Assembly: GCA_023213315.1 (NCBI GenBank)
Contig: JAKCPI010031608.1
Coordinates: 1 to 64,000 of the forward strand
Direction of reading: 5' to 3'
DNA length: 64,000 nucleotides
DNA from: Euborellia annulipes
Taxonomy: Eukaryota > Arthropoda > Insecta > Dermaptera > Anisolabididae
Part shown: one piece after another, positions 54,241 to 64,000 of the stretch
How positions within the stretch are numbered: position 1 is the stretch's first letter
Layout of the letters: each line of letters opens with the position of its first letter
Notes under the pieces: generated by a model
The model's input: the letters and a program-made list of their open reading frames with translations, nothing else
What the model was told of the DNA's origin: nothing
Databases searched by the model: none
Made by a program: the position numbers and the translations under genes

Positions 54241-55043
54241 CAATTTCCGTAATATAAAATTTCCCCCTTCTATGATTTCCTAATTAGGATGGACTAGGAT
54301 GAGAGTTATTGTACCTTCCTTCTCTATCTCTTTATCCACAGTATGACGTCATCATCGTCTTATCTCATTTCAGAGAGGGGGGATAAAATAAGAAGAGAGA
54401 GAAAATCCTCTCTCTTCGAGCAAATGGCAAACATCGATCGTAAAATCTCCCTCTCTAAGATTAAAATAGGGAAGAGGGATTTAGTCAATGATGAAATTTA
54501 ATTTATCTTAACTCAAGTGGCCCCCTCTCTCTCTTTCGGTTAGAGTTATTAACGAAAATTGTTAATTAATTCTAAGCCCATGATCATCTCATCGTATATT
54601 TGTGCATGTTAAAAATTTATTAATTAATTTTTAATGCAAAATATTCTGGCATTAGGTCTGAGGATGACTAAATAAATAAATAAATAAATAAATATGCATG
54701 TGTTCAGATGTTAAGAAAGGCTGTTGAGTTCAAGCTAGGGTACCGGCTGGGGACAGCAAAAGGGTCTATTACTACTCTATTCTTTTTTATTTTCAACTGG
54801 TTGTGTAGCTCCTCCCACAGCCCTAGTCGTATACCTGGAAAGCTGGGACTCGGAGCTACAAACTTCCTCTCTAATTTCCAAGTCAACTTCCTTTTTTAAA
54901 GAAATTACAACATTTAATTATTTTAATTTTTAATTCTTATAACTATATACGTTAATGTATAGAGATAAATGATAATTATCGTGTGAAAAATTAGAAATTT
55001 TAATGTGAAAAACGCCCGCTGCTATTTTTTTTTTTTTTTTTAA
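54241..55043. other. Unassigned AT-rich stretch
   Basis: (TAAA)n at 54670-54693, possibly the tail of a lost LINE or SINE. Frames on both strands at 54704-54899 are not recognised. A T20 run is at 55027-55046. Confidence 0.45.
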
Positions 55044-55480
55044 GCGAAACTTTTATTTGATCCTGGCAAATTTTTTTGCTCTTCTATCAGCATGTCGCGT
55101 TACAAGCAGTGACGTCAAAGGGCGTGAGGCTACAAGCCATGACGTCACAAGCCGCGACGACAAAAATAGGAAAGTTGAAATTTAATATATATGACGAATT
55201 ATAAAAAAATAATTGTGAGATTTAATTATTCAATTTATAAATATAATTTTTAAAATATTTTAAAATGATTCAAATCTTCAATTACTAAATAAATATTGTT
55301 CTCAGTTTTTAACATGCATCTATTGATTTCCCATTTTCCAATTATTAAGTTAAGATTAAAAACGCGATTTTAATACCTTTAATTGAATAATTTTCTGAAA
55401 ATTTTCATTTAAACGCCTACGATCAGAAAAAAAGTTTCACTTGCATTGTGGTTTCATAAAACCACACAATGATTTTTTTG
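55044..55480 (+). repeat. Dispersed repeat family X, copy 5, longest
   Basis: Starts GCGAAACTTTTATTTGATCC, carries both TGACGTCA palindromes (55110-55117 and 55140-55147), the conserved AT-rich middle, and ends TTTCATAAAACCACACAATG. It gives the best view of the full unit. Confidence 0.8.
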
Positions 55481-56360
55481 ACTATTGTTTTAGGAATTAT
55501 AATTTTTTTTTTATGCTTTGATGAGTGGACTCAAGCTTGGAAAGTATGACCATGACCTTCCCTATGGTCTAAATACGTGGAGATAATCATTTTGGTTTCA
55601 CATTTCCCAGATGATAAATAGATTCCATTAATACGTAATGAGTGGCGGGTGGTGATAAAAAAAAGAGACCATTTATACAACATCATCATCATCAGCATCA
55701 TCGTTGTCAAGTTGATCGTCCGTCAAGGTGTGCATGCTTTAATTTGCATGTCGTCACAAACTGTCAGTCAAAATTGCCGACACGTCTAAAAAAGACCTGC
55801 CTATCCCACGTTTGTTATATTATTATTATTATTATTTTTTTTATTAAAATATTCCATATAAATATCTGATCCTCACACTGCACGGTTGTTGTCAAATTGT
55901 TTTCAACTATGCTCCCTTCTTTGGGGTTTTCTTATTAATTAATTTAAAATTTTTTATATTAAACTAAGAACTTTAAATCACTTTTTTGAAAAATGAAATA
56001 TAAATTAAAAATACCCTCGTAAAATTCTCTATTGAAAAAAAAGTCCATGAAAATCCGTCAAGTAGTTCCGGAGTTAACTCTTTTACAAATGAAAAGAAAT
56101 AAAATCTCACAATTATTATTCTATAATTAATCTTATATTTAATAAATTTTAAATTTCGAATTTTTATCATTTATAGAAATTCATGGCAAATAATTATGAG
56201 ACATTTTTCTGAAATTGTTAACAAAATAAAATGCAACAATCAGAGATTACGTAATAATAATGAATTAATTATTTAATAAATAATAGAGATAAAAAATTAA
56301 TTCTAATTATTAATTAAATTTTTAAAAAGAGAAATTCTCTATTCATACAAAATGTAATAA
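55481..56360. other. Unassigned AT-rich stretch
   Basis: CAT microsatellite near 55683-55700 and ATT near 55819-55838. No coding similarity. The last part may be the 3' untranslated region of the minus-strand LINE that follows. Confidence 0.45.
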
Positions 56361-57375
56361 TTAAAATTTAATAATCATTAAAATTATAGATTGTGGGAAG
56401 ATCTCTGAAACTATTTTAATGTTCTTTAGATTACTGTCGTAGTTACCAATTAGGCGAGAGATGAGCATGACATCGTTCCAGAGCCTTCTAGCTTCTAAGC
56501 TTTCAAGTGAGTCCTTAAGATTGGAAACGCTCATACTGTCCCGACCCTTTAACCTACAAGTGGCATGTTTCACAAATTTATTTTGCGCCCTCTCAACTAC
56601 CAACTTGTGCACCGCATAGTAAGGAGACCAAACCACACTGCAATATTCCAAAATCGGCCTAATTAAAGAGGTGCACAATAATCTATAGGTGTTAATTCGA
56701 GTGAAAGGTCTAGCACTCCTCAGTCTCCGGAAACCTCTGGAGACCATAAAGTCTATATGGAAGCTGAAGGACAATCTAGCATCAAGCATAACCCCAAAGT
56801 CTTTAATCAATTCCACTCTTTCCAAGACGGTGGTGGAAATTTTATACGCATACTCAATTGTACCCAGTTTGCAAGAGAAGGAGAGACAACTTTACATTTT
56901 TCAATATTCAAATTCATTTAGTTGTTATCGCACCAAGAGACCAGAGAATCCAAACCACACTGCAAAGTCAAGCAATCATCACCACTATATAAATTTTCAG
57001 ATCGTCGGCATACAGAATGAACTTAATACCAGAAATCGATCTCAACACATCCGTTACATCGTTTAAACAACAGCGGACCTATATGAGAACCCTGTGGGAA
57101 CACCGAAGTGCACGTCTATAACCTCGGAAGTCGTAGATTTCAGTTTTGCTATCAACTTTCTTCCAATATTATAAGACTTGGGCCAATTTAATAAAGCACC
57201 ATTCTATGTCATGATTCACCTTGTCAAAGGCCTTTGAAAAATCTGTGTAGATCACATCAATTTGATACATATCACCAAAAGCCTCGAAAATATCATGATA
57301 TAGCACAAGCAAGTTGGTCTCGGTTGTTCTACCCTTAGTAAAACCATGCTGTTCAGGCACAATGGTGCTCATTAA

Positions 57376-58048
57376 GGCCGGTATCACACGGTGGCGCAAC
57401 CAGTGGCGACACCGTGGTTACCGCAGCAACCAAACCGAGCAACCAATCAGGCAACCAAGAGAAACACCAGCAGTGCTGCTCATTTTAAAAATCTGATCTC
57501 AAATTCAATTTGCAATATGGACGTTGAAGAGGTAGCACTGCTCTTACATGTACCACGAAGAATGCTGGAGAAAAAGAGGAAATTTTGGATACATCCTTTT
57601 GTTGCCGATCGTTTGATAACTGGAGTATTTACAACCTTGTACGATGATTTGCGAAAGTATCCTAACAAATTTTTTTAACTATGTGCGGATGTCAATCGCG
57701 TCATTCGTTTGATGAAGTGAAGATCTGCTCTGAATTTTTATGATAAATCTTTCTGTATCGAAACTCATGATGAAAACGCACGGAAAAACAGGTCCTTTCA
57801 CTAGCGGTTGCCATCGACTGGTGTCCGAGTGAGTGAAGCGCCGTATAATTCTATACATTTGACTGGTGGCGCCACCACAGCGGTGGAGACGCCAGTAGGA
57901 TGTACGGACACTGCACGGCTGGTGGTGCAACCAAATTTGTGGAGCAACCAATCCGACACCAAGTGAGATATGCTCCATATGCTTACGTGTATTCTGAGTT
58001 GTGTCGCAACTGGTTGCGCCACTCTGGTGTCCCAGTTTGATACCGGCC
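57376..58048 (+). mobile_element. PIF/Harbinger element, 673 bp, with transposase remnant
   Basis: Inverted ends GGCCGGTATCA and TGATACCGGCC, then a second inverted pair GTGGCGCAACCAG/CTGGTTGCGCCAC. A TAA duplication stands at 57373-57375 and 58049-58051. Removing the element with one TAA restores the minus-strand LINE frame (HFQ-L-MSTIV). Internal-deletion derivative: only the N-terminal part of the transposase is left. Confidence 0.85.
57517..57760 (+). pseudogene. PIF/Harbinger transposase N-terminal remnant
   Basis: From ATG at 57517 the frame gives MDVEEVALLLHVPR, KKRKFWIHPFVADR and FTTLYDDLRKYPNKFF before a stop at 57676-57678. Shifting by one base in the T run continues NYVRMSIASF, the conserved YxRMS segment of Harbinger-type nucleases, and a further shift gives FDEVKICSEF. 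So the gene has at least two frameshifts, and its catalytic DDE part is deleted. Confidence 0.75.
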
Positions 58049-58200
58049 TAACTGAAAGTGGACTGTATCGTAGAACAATCCCTTCATTATTTTTGCCAGG
58101 GTGGACTGTAATGTAATAGGCCTAATATTTTCTAAATTTTGTCTCCCTCCACTCTTATAAATAGATCTAACATAACTGTATTGGAGAGTTATTTTCAAAA

Positions 58201-59059
58201 AAAAGAAAACTTTTCGGGGGGGGGGATTATGAAGTTTTAGGCGCTGGCAGCTTCGCACTTGTAGCTAGTTTCCATATAAGAAATAAACAAAAGCGACTCT
58301 CTAATTATTTCCCATCAAGAGCACGGAGGGTGGCTTTTCTTGAGATGAGGGAATAAAAAAATAAATAAATAAATAATTAAACGAAGAATTTAAAATATAA
58401 AAGAGTAATAAAAGAAAAAAAAAAGTAATAAAAAATTTTAATTATTTCCATAAATGTTTTTATCTTTAAAGTTAATTATCAAAAAAAAAGAGGAGGGGCG
58501 AGCAAATGGGGGAGGGGTGGGATTTTAATACTACTGTCAAAGAAAATTTGTTTTTCGTTTTTATTCATATACTCTCTGGTTTTTATTGTTTCCTTATATT
58601 TATAAATGTGAAAATGTTTTTATTGTTTTGTTAGATGCTCTTTTTACTAACCAACCGAGGAGTGAGAAAATTGCAAGAACAGAGTTACAAAACTTTCCTA
58701 GTTTTTTTTTTCTATTAAACAGGCTTCAGGAGGCCACCTCGAATCTTTGGTCCTCAAATACTAAGGCATTTTAAAGCATATTTTTATGCAGTTTTTTTTT
58801 TAAATGAATTAAATTCGTGAGCATTTTACTTAATAGAAAGCTTTTTTTTTTAAATTATAATTAATTAAAAAATAACGAAAATTATTTTTTTTTATATATA
58901 TTTATAGAAAATGCAAAAAACGTTCTATTATGAAAATCGTAATTTATATTTAAATCTAAAAATGTAAAATTCATTAATATCCAACCTAGAATAATTAAAT
59001 CAATTGATGACAAAATAAAAAATAAATTTTGAATTTTTCTTTAAAAAAAAAAAAACGAC
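58201..59059. other. Unassigned AT-rich stretch
   Basis: G10 run near 58217, AAAT repeats near 58361-58375, no coding similarity. Confidence 0.45.
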
Positions 59060-59370
59060 TTAATAGTTCAGCAATCTTACAAAAGATGGCAGGCTAGTCT
59101 AAGATCACCTATAAGTCTATATTTTTATACTGTTGTAAATGATATTTATAAACTATTCTTTATTTAAAAGATGAACGAAAAATCGACCAAATGCATGAAA
59201 TTAAATTAAATATACCCGATAGCTACCATCCTGCCATCTGTTGGCAAAATTTCGTGAGAGTTGTGTTCTTGGCTCACTCCTCAAGACCCTTAACGCCATC
59301 TCTTGGCAAAAACATGCAAACAGCTTTACCTCCTAAAACCTTAATATCATTCCTATATTTATAAATAATA
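59060..59370 (-). repeat. Dispersed repeat family Y, copy 2
   Basis: Reverse of 50690-51060: AGATGGCAGGCTAGTCTAAG, ATGCATGAAATTAAAT, GATAGCTACCATCCTGCCAT and CGCCATCTCTTGGC. A small related piece (AAGAGATGGCGTTAG) lies at 62035-62050. Confidence 0.6.
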
Positions 59371-59465
59371 GACAAAAATGAAAAAAAAAATTGATTATAC
59401 CATGTTAGATTAATAATTTAATTTTTAATTCTCATTTAGAATCTAAAACTATTCACTTGACGGAT

Positions 59466-60047
59466 ATTTTTACTTTCTCTTACCTCTATATATCTGTTAA
59501 ATATATATAAAGAGAAGGTATTGGACTCATGTCAAAAATTCGATGTTGAGATTTTGACTGAAATACACATTTTGAGGTCGACTGAATCCAAAAAAGTGAT
59601 TTTAACGACATGGTCTCTCTGTCTGTGTGTTAAATTTTAAGCATTAAGGAATTGAGCTATGAAATTGAAACTTTATATTTAAGTTAAACACCCGCCTGAG
59701 GCATGGAAATAAGCTTTTAATCAAAATCGGCCAAAGAGTACTAGAACTTTACTGATGTACTTTTTCAGTTTTTTTCGATTTTCTTAAAATTTTTTTCAAC
59801 GATTTTGATTAAAATTCAAAAAGCAATTATTTTTAAGATACTCTTTAAAATCTATATTCTCATTTTGCCATTGAAATCTTTTGAAGACTACTTTACTCTT
59901 GTGCTTCATAGGAAAGATAGGAGAAATGGTTGCCATGGTAACAAAATATAAATAAACAAATAGTTTATAAATTTTTCAAATTCAAATGTACCGTACTAAA
60001 TATATCACGACACAAAAAATCTGGTGCGACCAGTCACACCAGATTTT
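59466..60047 (+). mobile_element. HINE-like element, nearly complete
   Basis: ACTTTCTCTTACC at 59471-59484, AAAATTCGATGTTGAGATTT, CATGGTCTCTCTGTCTGTGT, GGTTGCCATGGTAAC and a shortened end palindrome AATCTGGTGCGACCAGTCAC (60019-60047). The inner stem with the right subterminal repeat is deleted in this copy. Confidence 0.75.
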
Positions 60048-63000
60048 GTGATTTATAATAATGTTTATATTGTGTTAATTGTAATAATTTTTTGTTATTT
60101 CTATAGTATTTAAAAATTCTTTTCTTTTTTTTCAGGATATGGATTCTTATGCCACATGACACGCCAAACGCCGCAATGCTTCAGAAGCATTAAGGTACAG
60201 TAATTGACAAAATTTGTTAGTAGCTATTTTTTTTTTTTAAATTTGTACAAAGTGAGAAGAGGAATTCCGGCATAAGAGAGACAGAGAGAGAGACATAAAT
60301 TAATATTCATGTTGGGCTCGAAAGTTTACTGATTCCTCTTTGGTTAATTAAATATAAAAGCAGCTTTATATTATTGTATGTAGGCTGGTTGGCCAACTAC
60401 CGGTCACAACAGTTCTGGTGTCCGGTCTGGTCTGGTTGAATAAAGCCCAGGTGAATAAAAGCTAAGCCACACGTGAAAAGAGCAAACTCAATTGAGAAAA
60501 TGTTTTACACAACAACAACAACCAAATCTAATATAAAATAACAACAACCTCAAACGAGAATTAACCATGTTATCAACAACAATAGAGAGCAAAAAAATAC
60601 ATAATTATACACTGTGCGTCAAAAATAACGTAACACTTTGTTTCTTCTCAAGATTACAATTTAAATAAAACAAAGACAAAAATGTCTTGGCGTTAATAAA
60701 CATTTTTGTCTTTGTTTTATTTAAATTGTAATTATTTATTAAAATGCATAGGCCGGCTTGTCGCACGGTCTGACGCCTGTTGAAAATATAGAAGGAAGGG
60801 ACAGACATGTAAAGAACAGTATTGTCAGTCCCAGCTCGGGTAGTTTGTGATCGCCATCCACGTACGCACAAGATGTGGGCCCCTGAGCAAGAAAAAAAAA
60901 ATTTATTTCTTATAAAAAAGAAATTAATTGAATCTGTGCATCTTCTAACAAGGATACAATAGACCTATATTGTGCTCTTTGACTGTCTTTAAAAAAAGAA
61001 TATAACCAAAAGAGTTAGTATATTAACGAGAAAAAAAAACTGGAAAACTTCAATTAACAAAATAATATTATAAATTTGATTTTGTTTTGAGATTTTTAAA
61101 TTTTTATATATAAATGTATTGGGAGGCAGTGGCGTAACGTACACCCCCGCAATCCCCGTGGGCCGGGCTAAAAAACTGTATCTTTTATCAAAGTGTTTGC
61201 ATCAAAGAAAGCAAAAATATAAACCGAGGCGTATCGAGGGGGCGGGGCGAGGGATCGGTCCGTCTCAGGCCCCGAGCCGGCATAGGCCCCCAAATATTGG
61301 GGGGGAATATCCAAATTTTGTCGCCCCCCACGCCTGGCAATAGTCCGAGCTTCTCCGATTATACCGGTATATCTTTAAAAGATTATATTTTTGTTACAAT
61401 ATATTATGAAAAATTAATTTAAGCTATGCCCCACTTAAGTATATCTAAAATTCTTATGCCCCCCCCCCCCCCTAACTTATACATAATAATTTTCACTATA
61501 CAAAAATTGAAATGTTCACCAAAAAATCTTGAATAATAAATTTTAAGAAATTATTAAGCAAATAAGTATGTAAATTTTCAAAACAAAATGAAATTCAAGG
61601 AAATTTTTTTTTTATTAGAGACTAGGGACAAGCGCTCGCTCTGAGTTATGTTTTTTGTAAAATATTTTTCTACATTATTTTAATTATATTTGTGATTATT
61701 TATTATTGCAATTTAGTGAGATCCTTGCCCAGAGATTCTATATCAGATTCTAAGAGTCACCAGATGATTGACTTAAATTCTGGACGAGTTCATTTTTGAA
61801 TTACCCCCCCCCCCCCTTTAAAAATTGCACCCCTGTGGAGCGACGCTCTACATTGTGAAATAATTTTGTTTTAAACCGAATAGTTTTTTTTTAGTAACTG
61901 AATAAGTAGATTATTCTAAATTTTTTTAAAACCCTTTTCTGCTACTGCGGTCATTTAGTGTTTAGAATTTTGTTAAACAACGCGTCTCGAAAAGCCGTTA
62001 GAAGACGATTCAGTAGCGAGTTACGCTAGGCGGCAAGAGATGGCGTTAGTTTTTTCCATAGGGATACAAGGGATTTATTCCATTTCATTTTAAAGATTCC
62101 AGCTAATTAATTAAGTGTAGAAAATTAATTATTTTTTAACACAATGATTACTAATTTAATTATCTATAACATATAGAGCGAATTTTTTAAAAATATCTAT
62201 TATTATTTAATGCGATTAATCTAAAAAAAGAATGTATTTTTTCGAAAATCAAAAAAGAGCTTCTATAAGTTGTAGATATTTTAAATAGCTTTAATTTAAA
62301 ACAAATTTGAGGTCGATAGCTTCAAAATTGAAGCCGCAATCTCTCAAAATTAGCACCCTGAGACGCGCACCTTAATAACTTTTTAAATACATAGTATCGA
62401 TGTCTACCGGGGGACGTTCTACCGTTGATTGCTCGGGGATCACCAATCCCGCAACGATTGTGGTGTTGTTCTTCCTATAAATTTTTTGAAAAGATTTCAT
62501 TCTCTAGTAACGATAAATAAATAAATAAATAAATAAAAGGCCCCTCTCACCCAATATGCAAAACTTATTTTAAACTACAAAATTAGTTCTTAAACTATAA
62601 TTAAGCACAGAAGATTTAACTCTTGAAACTTTCCTAAGACTTTGATATAAAATAAACAACCATGATTTTACGTACATACTCTCTCGCTTACGTACATCAT
62701 TCTGAGAGAGGAGGGGAAGATAAATTTTAACAATTTAAATAAATCTAATTAGTGGAAAATCGAACAAGAGAAGGGCGAACAAAGGAGGAGAGAGAGAGAG
62801 AGAAAGGTTTAAAACTTTAATTAATTGAAATTTAGAACAATAACGGATAATAAGAGGGCTAGCTAGACTGGCTTTGAGCTTCTTTTACTCCAAAAGGATA
62901 ATCCACCTATCGAGAAATATCGTTTTATTAATTTAAAATCCTTTTTCGATTATTTAAAATTTTAATTATAGTCCCAAACACCCTAAATGAGTTTTCTCAA

Positions 63001-63547
63001 ATAAAATATATAGTCAAAAATCAACCTTGTAAATTTTTCTACATATTAAAAAAAAGTCCCATAAAAATCCGTCAAATGATTTCAGAGTTAATGCGTTAAA
63101 AAAGAAAAATTTAAATTAAATCTCACAACTAATTTTATATAATTAATCATTTATTTATTAAATTTTAATTTTCTTATTTAAATTTAAATTAATTAAGAAA
63201 TTATTAAACAACAATAAAAATACAATAGGCTTAAGTTAACTAAAAAAAAAATAATTTCCAGTTTTTTGGTTTCAATTTTAATTAAATTTATAATTAATAG
63301 AATTTAGATTTAAATAAATTAAATTAAAGAAATATTATAAATTTTAGTTAATAAATTAAATTTCAAAATAATAAAAAAATAAAGAAATTAAAATTTAATA
63401 AATCATATTAATTAATTAACGGAATTTAACGAATTTTAATCAAAATTATTATTGTTGCGTTATTATGATTGATTTATTATTATTATTGATTTATTGATTA
63501 TTTATTTTTTGTAAAGAGAAATCAAGAGAAAATTTTTTATTATTTTG
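60048..63547. other. Unassigned AT-rich region with small repeats
   Basis: No coding similarity in 3.5 kb. Contents: a perfect inverted repeat (60653-60684 with 60701-60732); a GC-rich patch 61128-61345 starting CAGTGGCGTAACG that may be a decayed MITE; C runs at 61461-61472 and 61804-61817; a B-box-free unit ending in (AAAT)n at 62513-62537, possibly a SINE or LINE tail; GA microsatellite at 62785-62803. Confidence 0.5.
60653..60732. repeat. Perfect inverted repeat, 32 bp arms
   Basis: Arms ATTACAATTTAAATAAAACA... at 60653-60684 and its exact complement at 60701-60732, with a 16 base spacer. The upstream phrase GTGCGTCAAAAATAACG (60614-60630) resembles some Tc1/mariner ends, but no partner end was found. 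Confidence 0.85.
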
Positions 63548-64000
63548 TTTTTACTTTCTCTTACCTATATATATGTACCGAGAGAGAGAAAGTAATGAAT
63601 TAACGTCAAAATTCGATGGAAATACACGTTTTGAGGTCCCCTGTCTGTCTATGTTTGAACAAAATATCTCAAAAACTAAAACGGCTAGGATATTGAGAAT
63701 TGATATTTATGTTAAGTACCCCCCTGGGACGTGACCCGAAGCTTTTGAACAAAATCGGCCAAAGAGTACTAGTACTTTACTGATGTACTTTTTCAGTTTT
63801 TTTCGATTTTCCCAATATTCACTCTAAAGATTTTGATTAAAATACATAAATAAATTATTTTTTAGATGCTCTTTAAAATGTATATTCTCATTTTGCTCTT
63901 AAAATTGTTTGAAGCACACTTTATTCTTGTACTGAAATGCCGTGTTAACAAAAAATATTTTAAACTTTACATCTTATATGTTGACAAAAAAAATCTGGTG
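63548..64000 (+). mobile_element. HINE-like element, runs off the window
   Basis: TTACTTTCTCTTACC start at 63551-63565, GA run, TTTTGAGGTCCCCTGTCTGT, CCCCCCTGGGACGTGACCCG and TCAGTTTTTTTCGATTTTCC as in the other copies. The window ends inside the terminal palindrome at AATCTGGTG. Confidence 0.8.

Larger units (their letters stand above)
56361..58200 (-). pseudogene. Jockey/CR1-type LINE reverse transcriptase remnant, split by a Harbinger element
   Basis: Reading leftward: SIYKSGGRQNLENIRPITLQ (58190-58100, RT start), the Harbinger insertion, then STIVPEQHGFTKGRTTETNL and YTDFSKAFDKVNHD (57340-57210, catalytic palm motif). After stops and frameshifts come KFILYADDLKIY near 57025-56985 (catalytic YADD) and the thumb region VELIKDFGVMLDARLSF and PILEYCSVVWSPYY in the open frame 56825-56361. 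The motif order is that of Jockey/CR1-like LINEs without RNase H here. Dead copy, 5'-truncated. Confidence 0.85.

Overview
This 64 kb window is AT-rich eukaryotic DNA made almost entirely of transposable elements and their debris. I find no host gene, rRNA gene or functional tRNA gene. The element mix (I-like LINE with RNase H, Mag-like Ty3/gypsy element, hAT and PIF/Harbinger elements, Helitrons, Helentron/HINE-like elements, tRNA-derived SINEs) and a TATA + TCAGT initiator + DPE promoter inside one LTR fit an arthropod. The species cannot be named from the sequence.

Layout. Positions 1-4977 hold four pieces of a long tRNA-headed SINE (SINE-A) and a truncated LINE tail. Positions 4978-26866 hold one I-like LINE (about 5.6 kb of its own sequence) blown up to 22 kb by nested insertions. 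A 9.1 kb LTR element with 2.34 kb LTRs (6297-15399, minus strand) sits in ORF1. A HINE-like element (16954-21779) sits in ORF2 and itself contains an intact 4.15 kb Mag-like Ty3/gypsy retrotransposon (17096-21245) with identical LTRs and one 1267-codon gag-pol frame. A 2.3 kb hAT-like element (22010-24345) sits in the reverse transcriptase region and contains a second HINE. Removing each insertion with one copy of its target site restores the LINE reading frame, which fixes the boundaries. Positions 26866-30550 hold satellite DNA: a 144 bp tandem repeat, a 132 bp-arm palindrome and about 26 copies of a GC-rich ~80 bp repeat. Positions 30560-31885 hold Helitron 3' ends with a SINE-B insertion.

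The right half (32-64 kb) is older, very AT-rich repeat debris: HINE copies, a dispersed family X ending in a hairpin, short hAT-like MITEs with 8 bp duplications, two PIF/Harbinger elements with TAA duplications, a 552 bp Helitron whose empty site survives 88 bp away in a tandem duplicate, and LINE fragments.

The only complete protein-coding gene is the Mag-like gag-pol. It carries protease, reverse transcriptase, RNase H and integrase with their catalytic residues, a tRNA-Ser-type primer site, a polypurine tract and a 5 bp target duplication. It is probably a recently mobile copy. The 9.1 kb LTR element is also young but shows no polymerase, so it probably depends on another element's enzymes.
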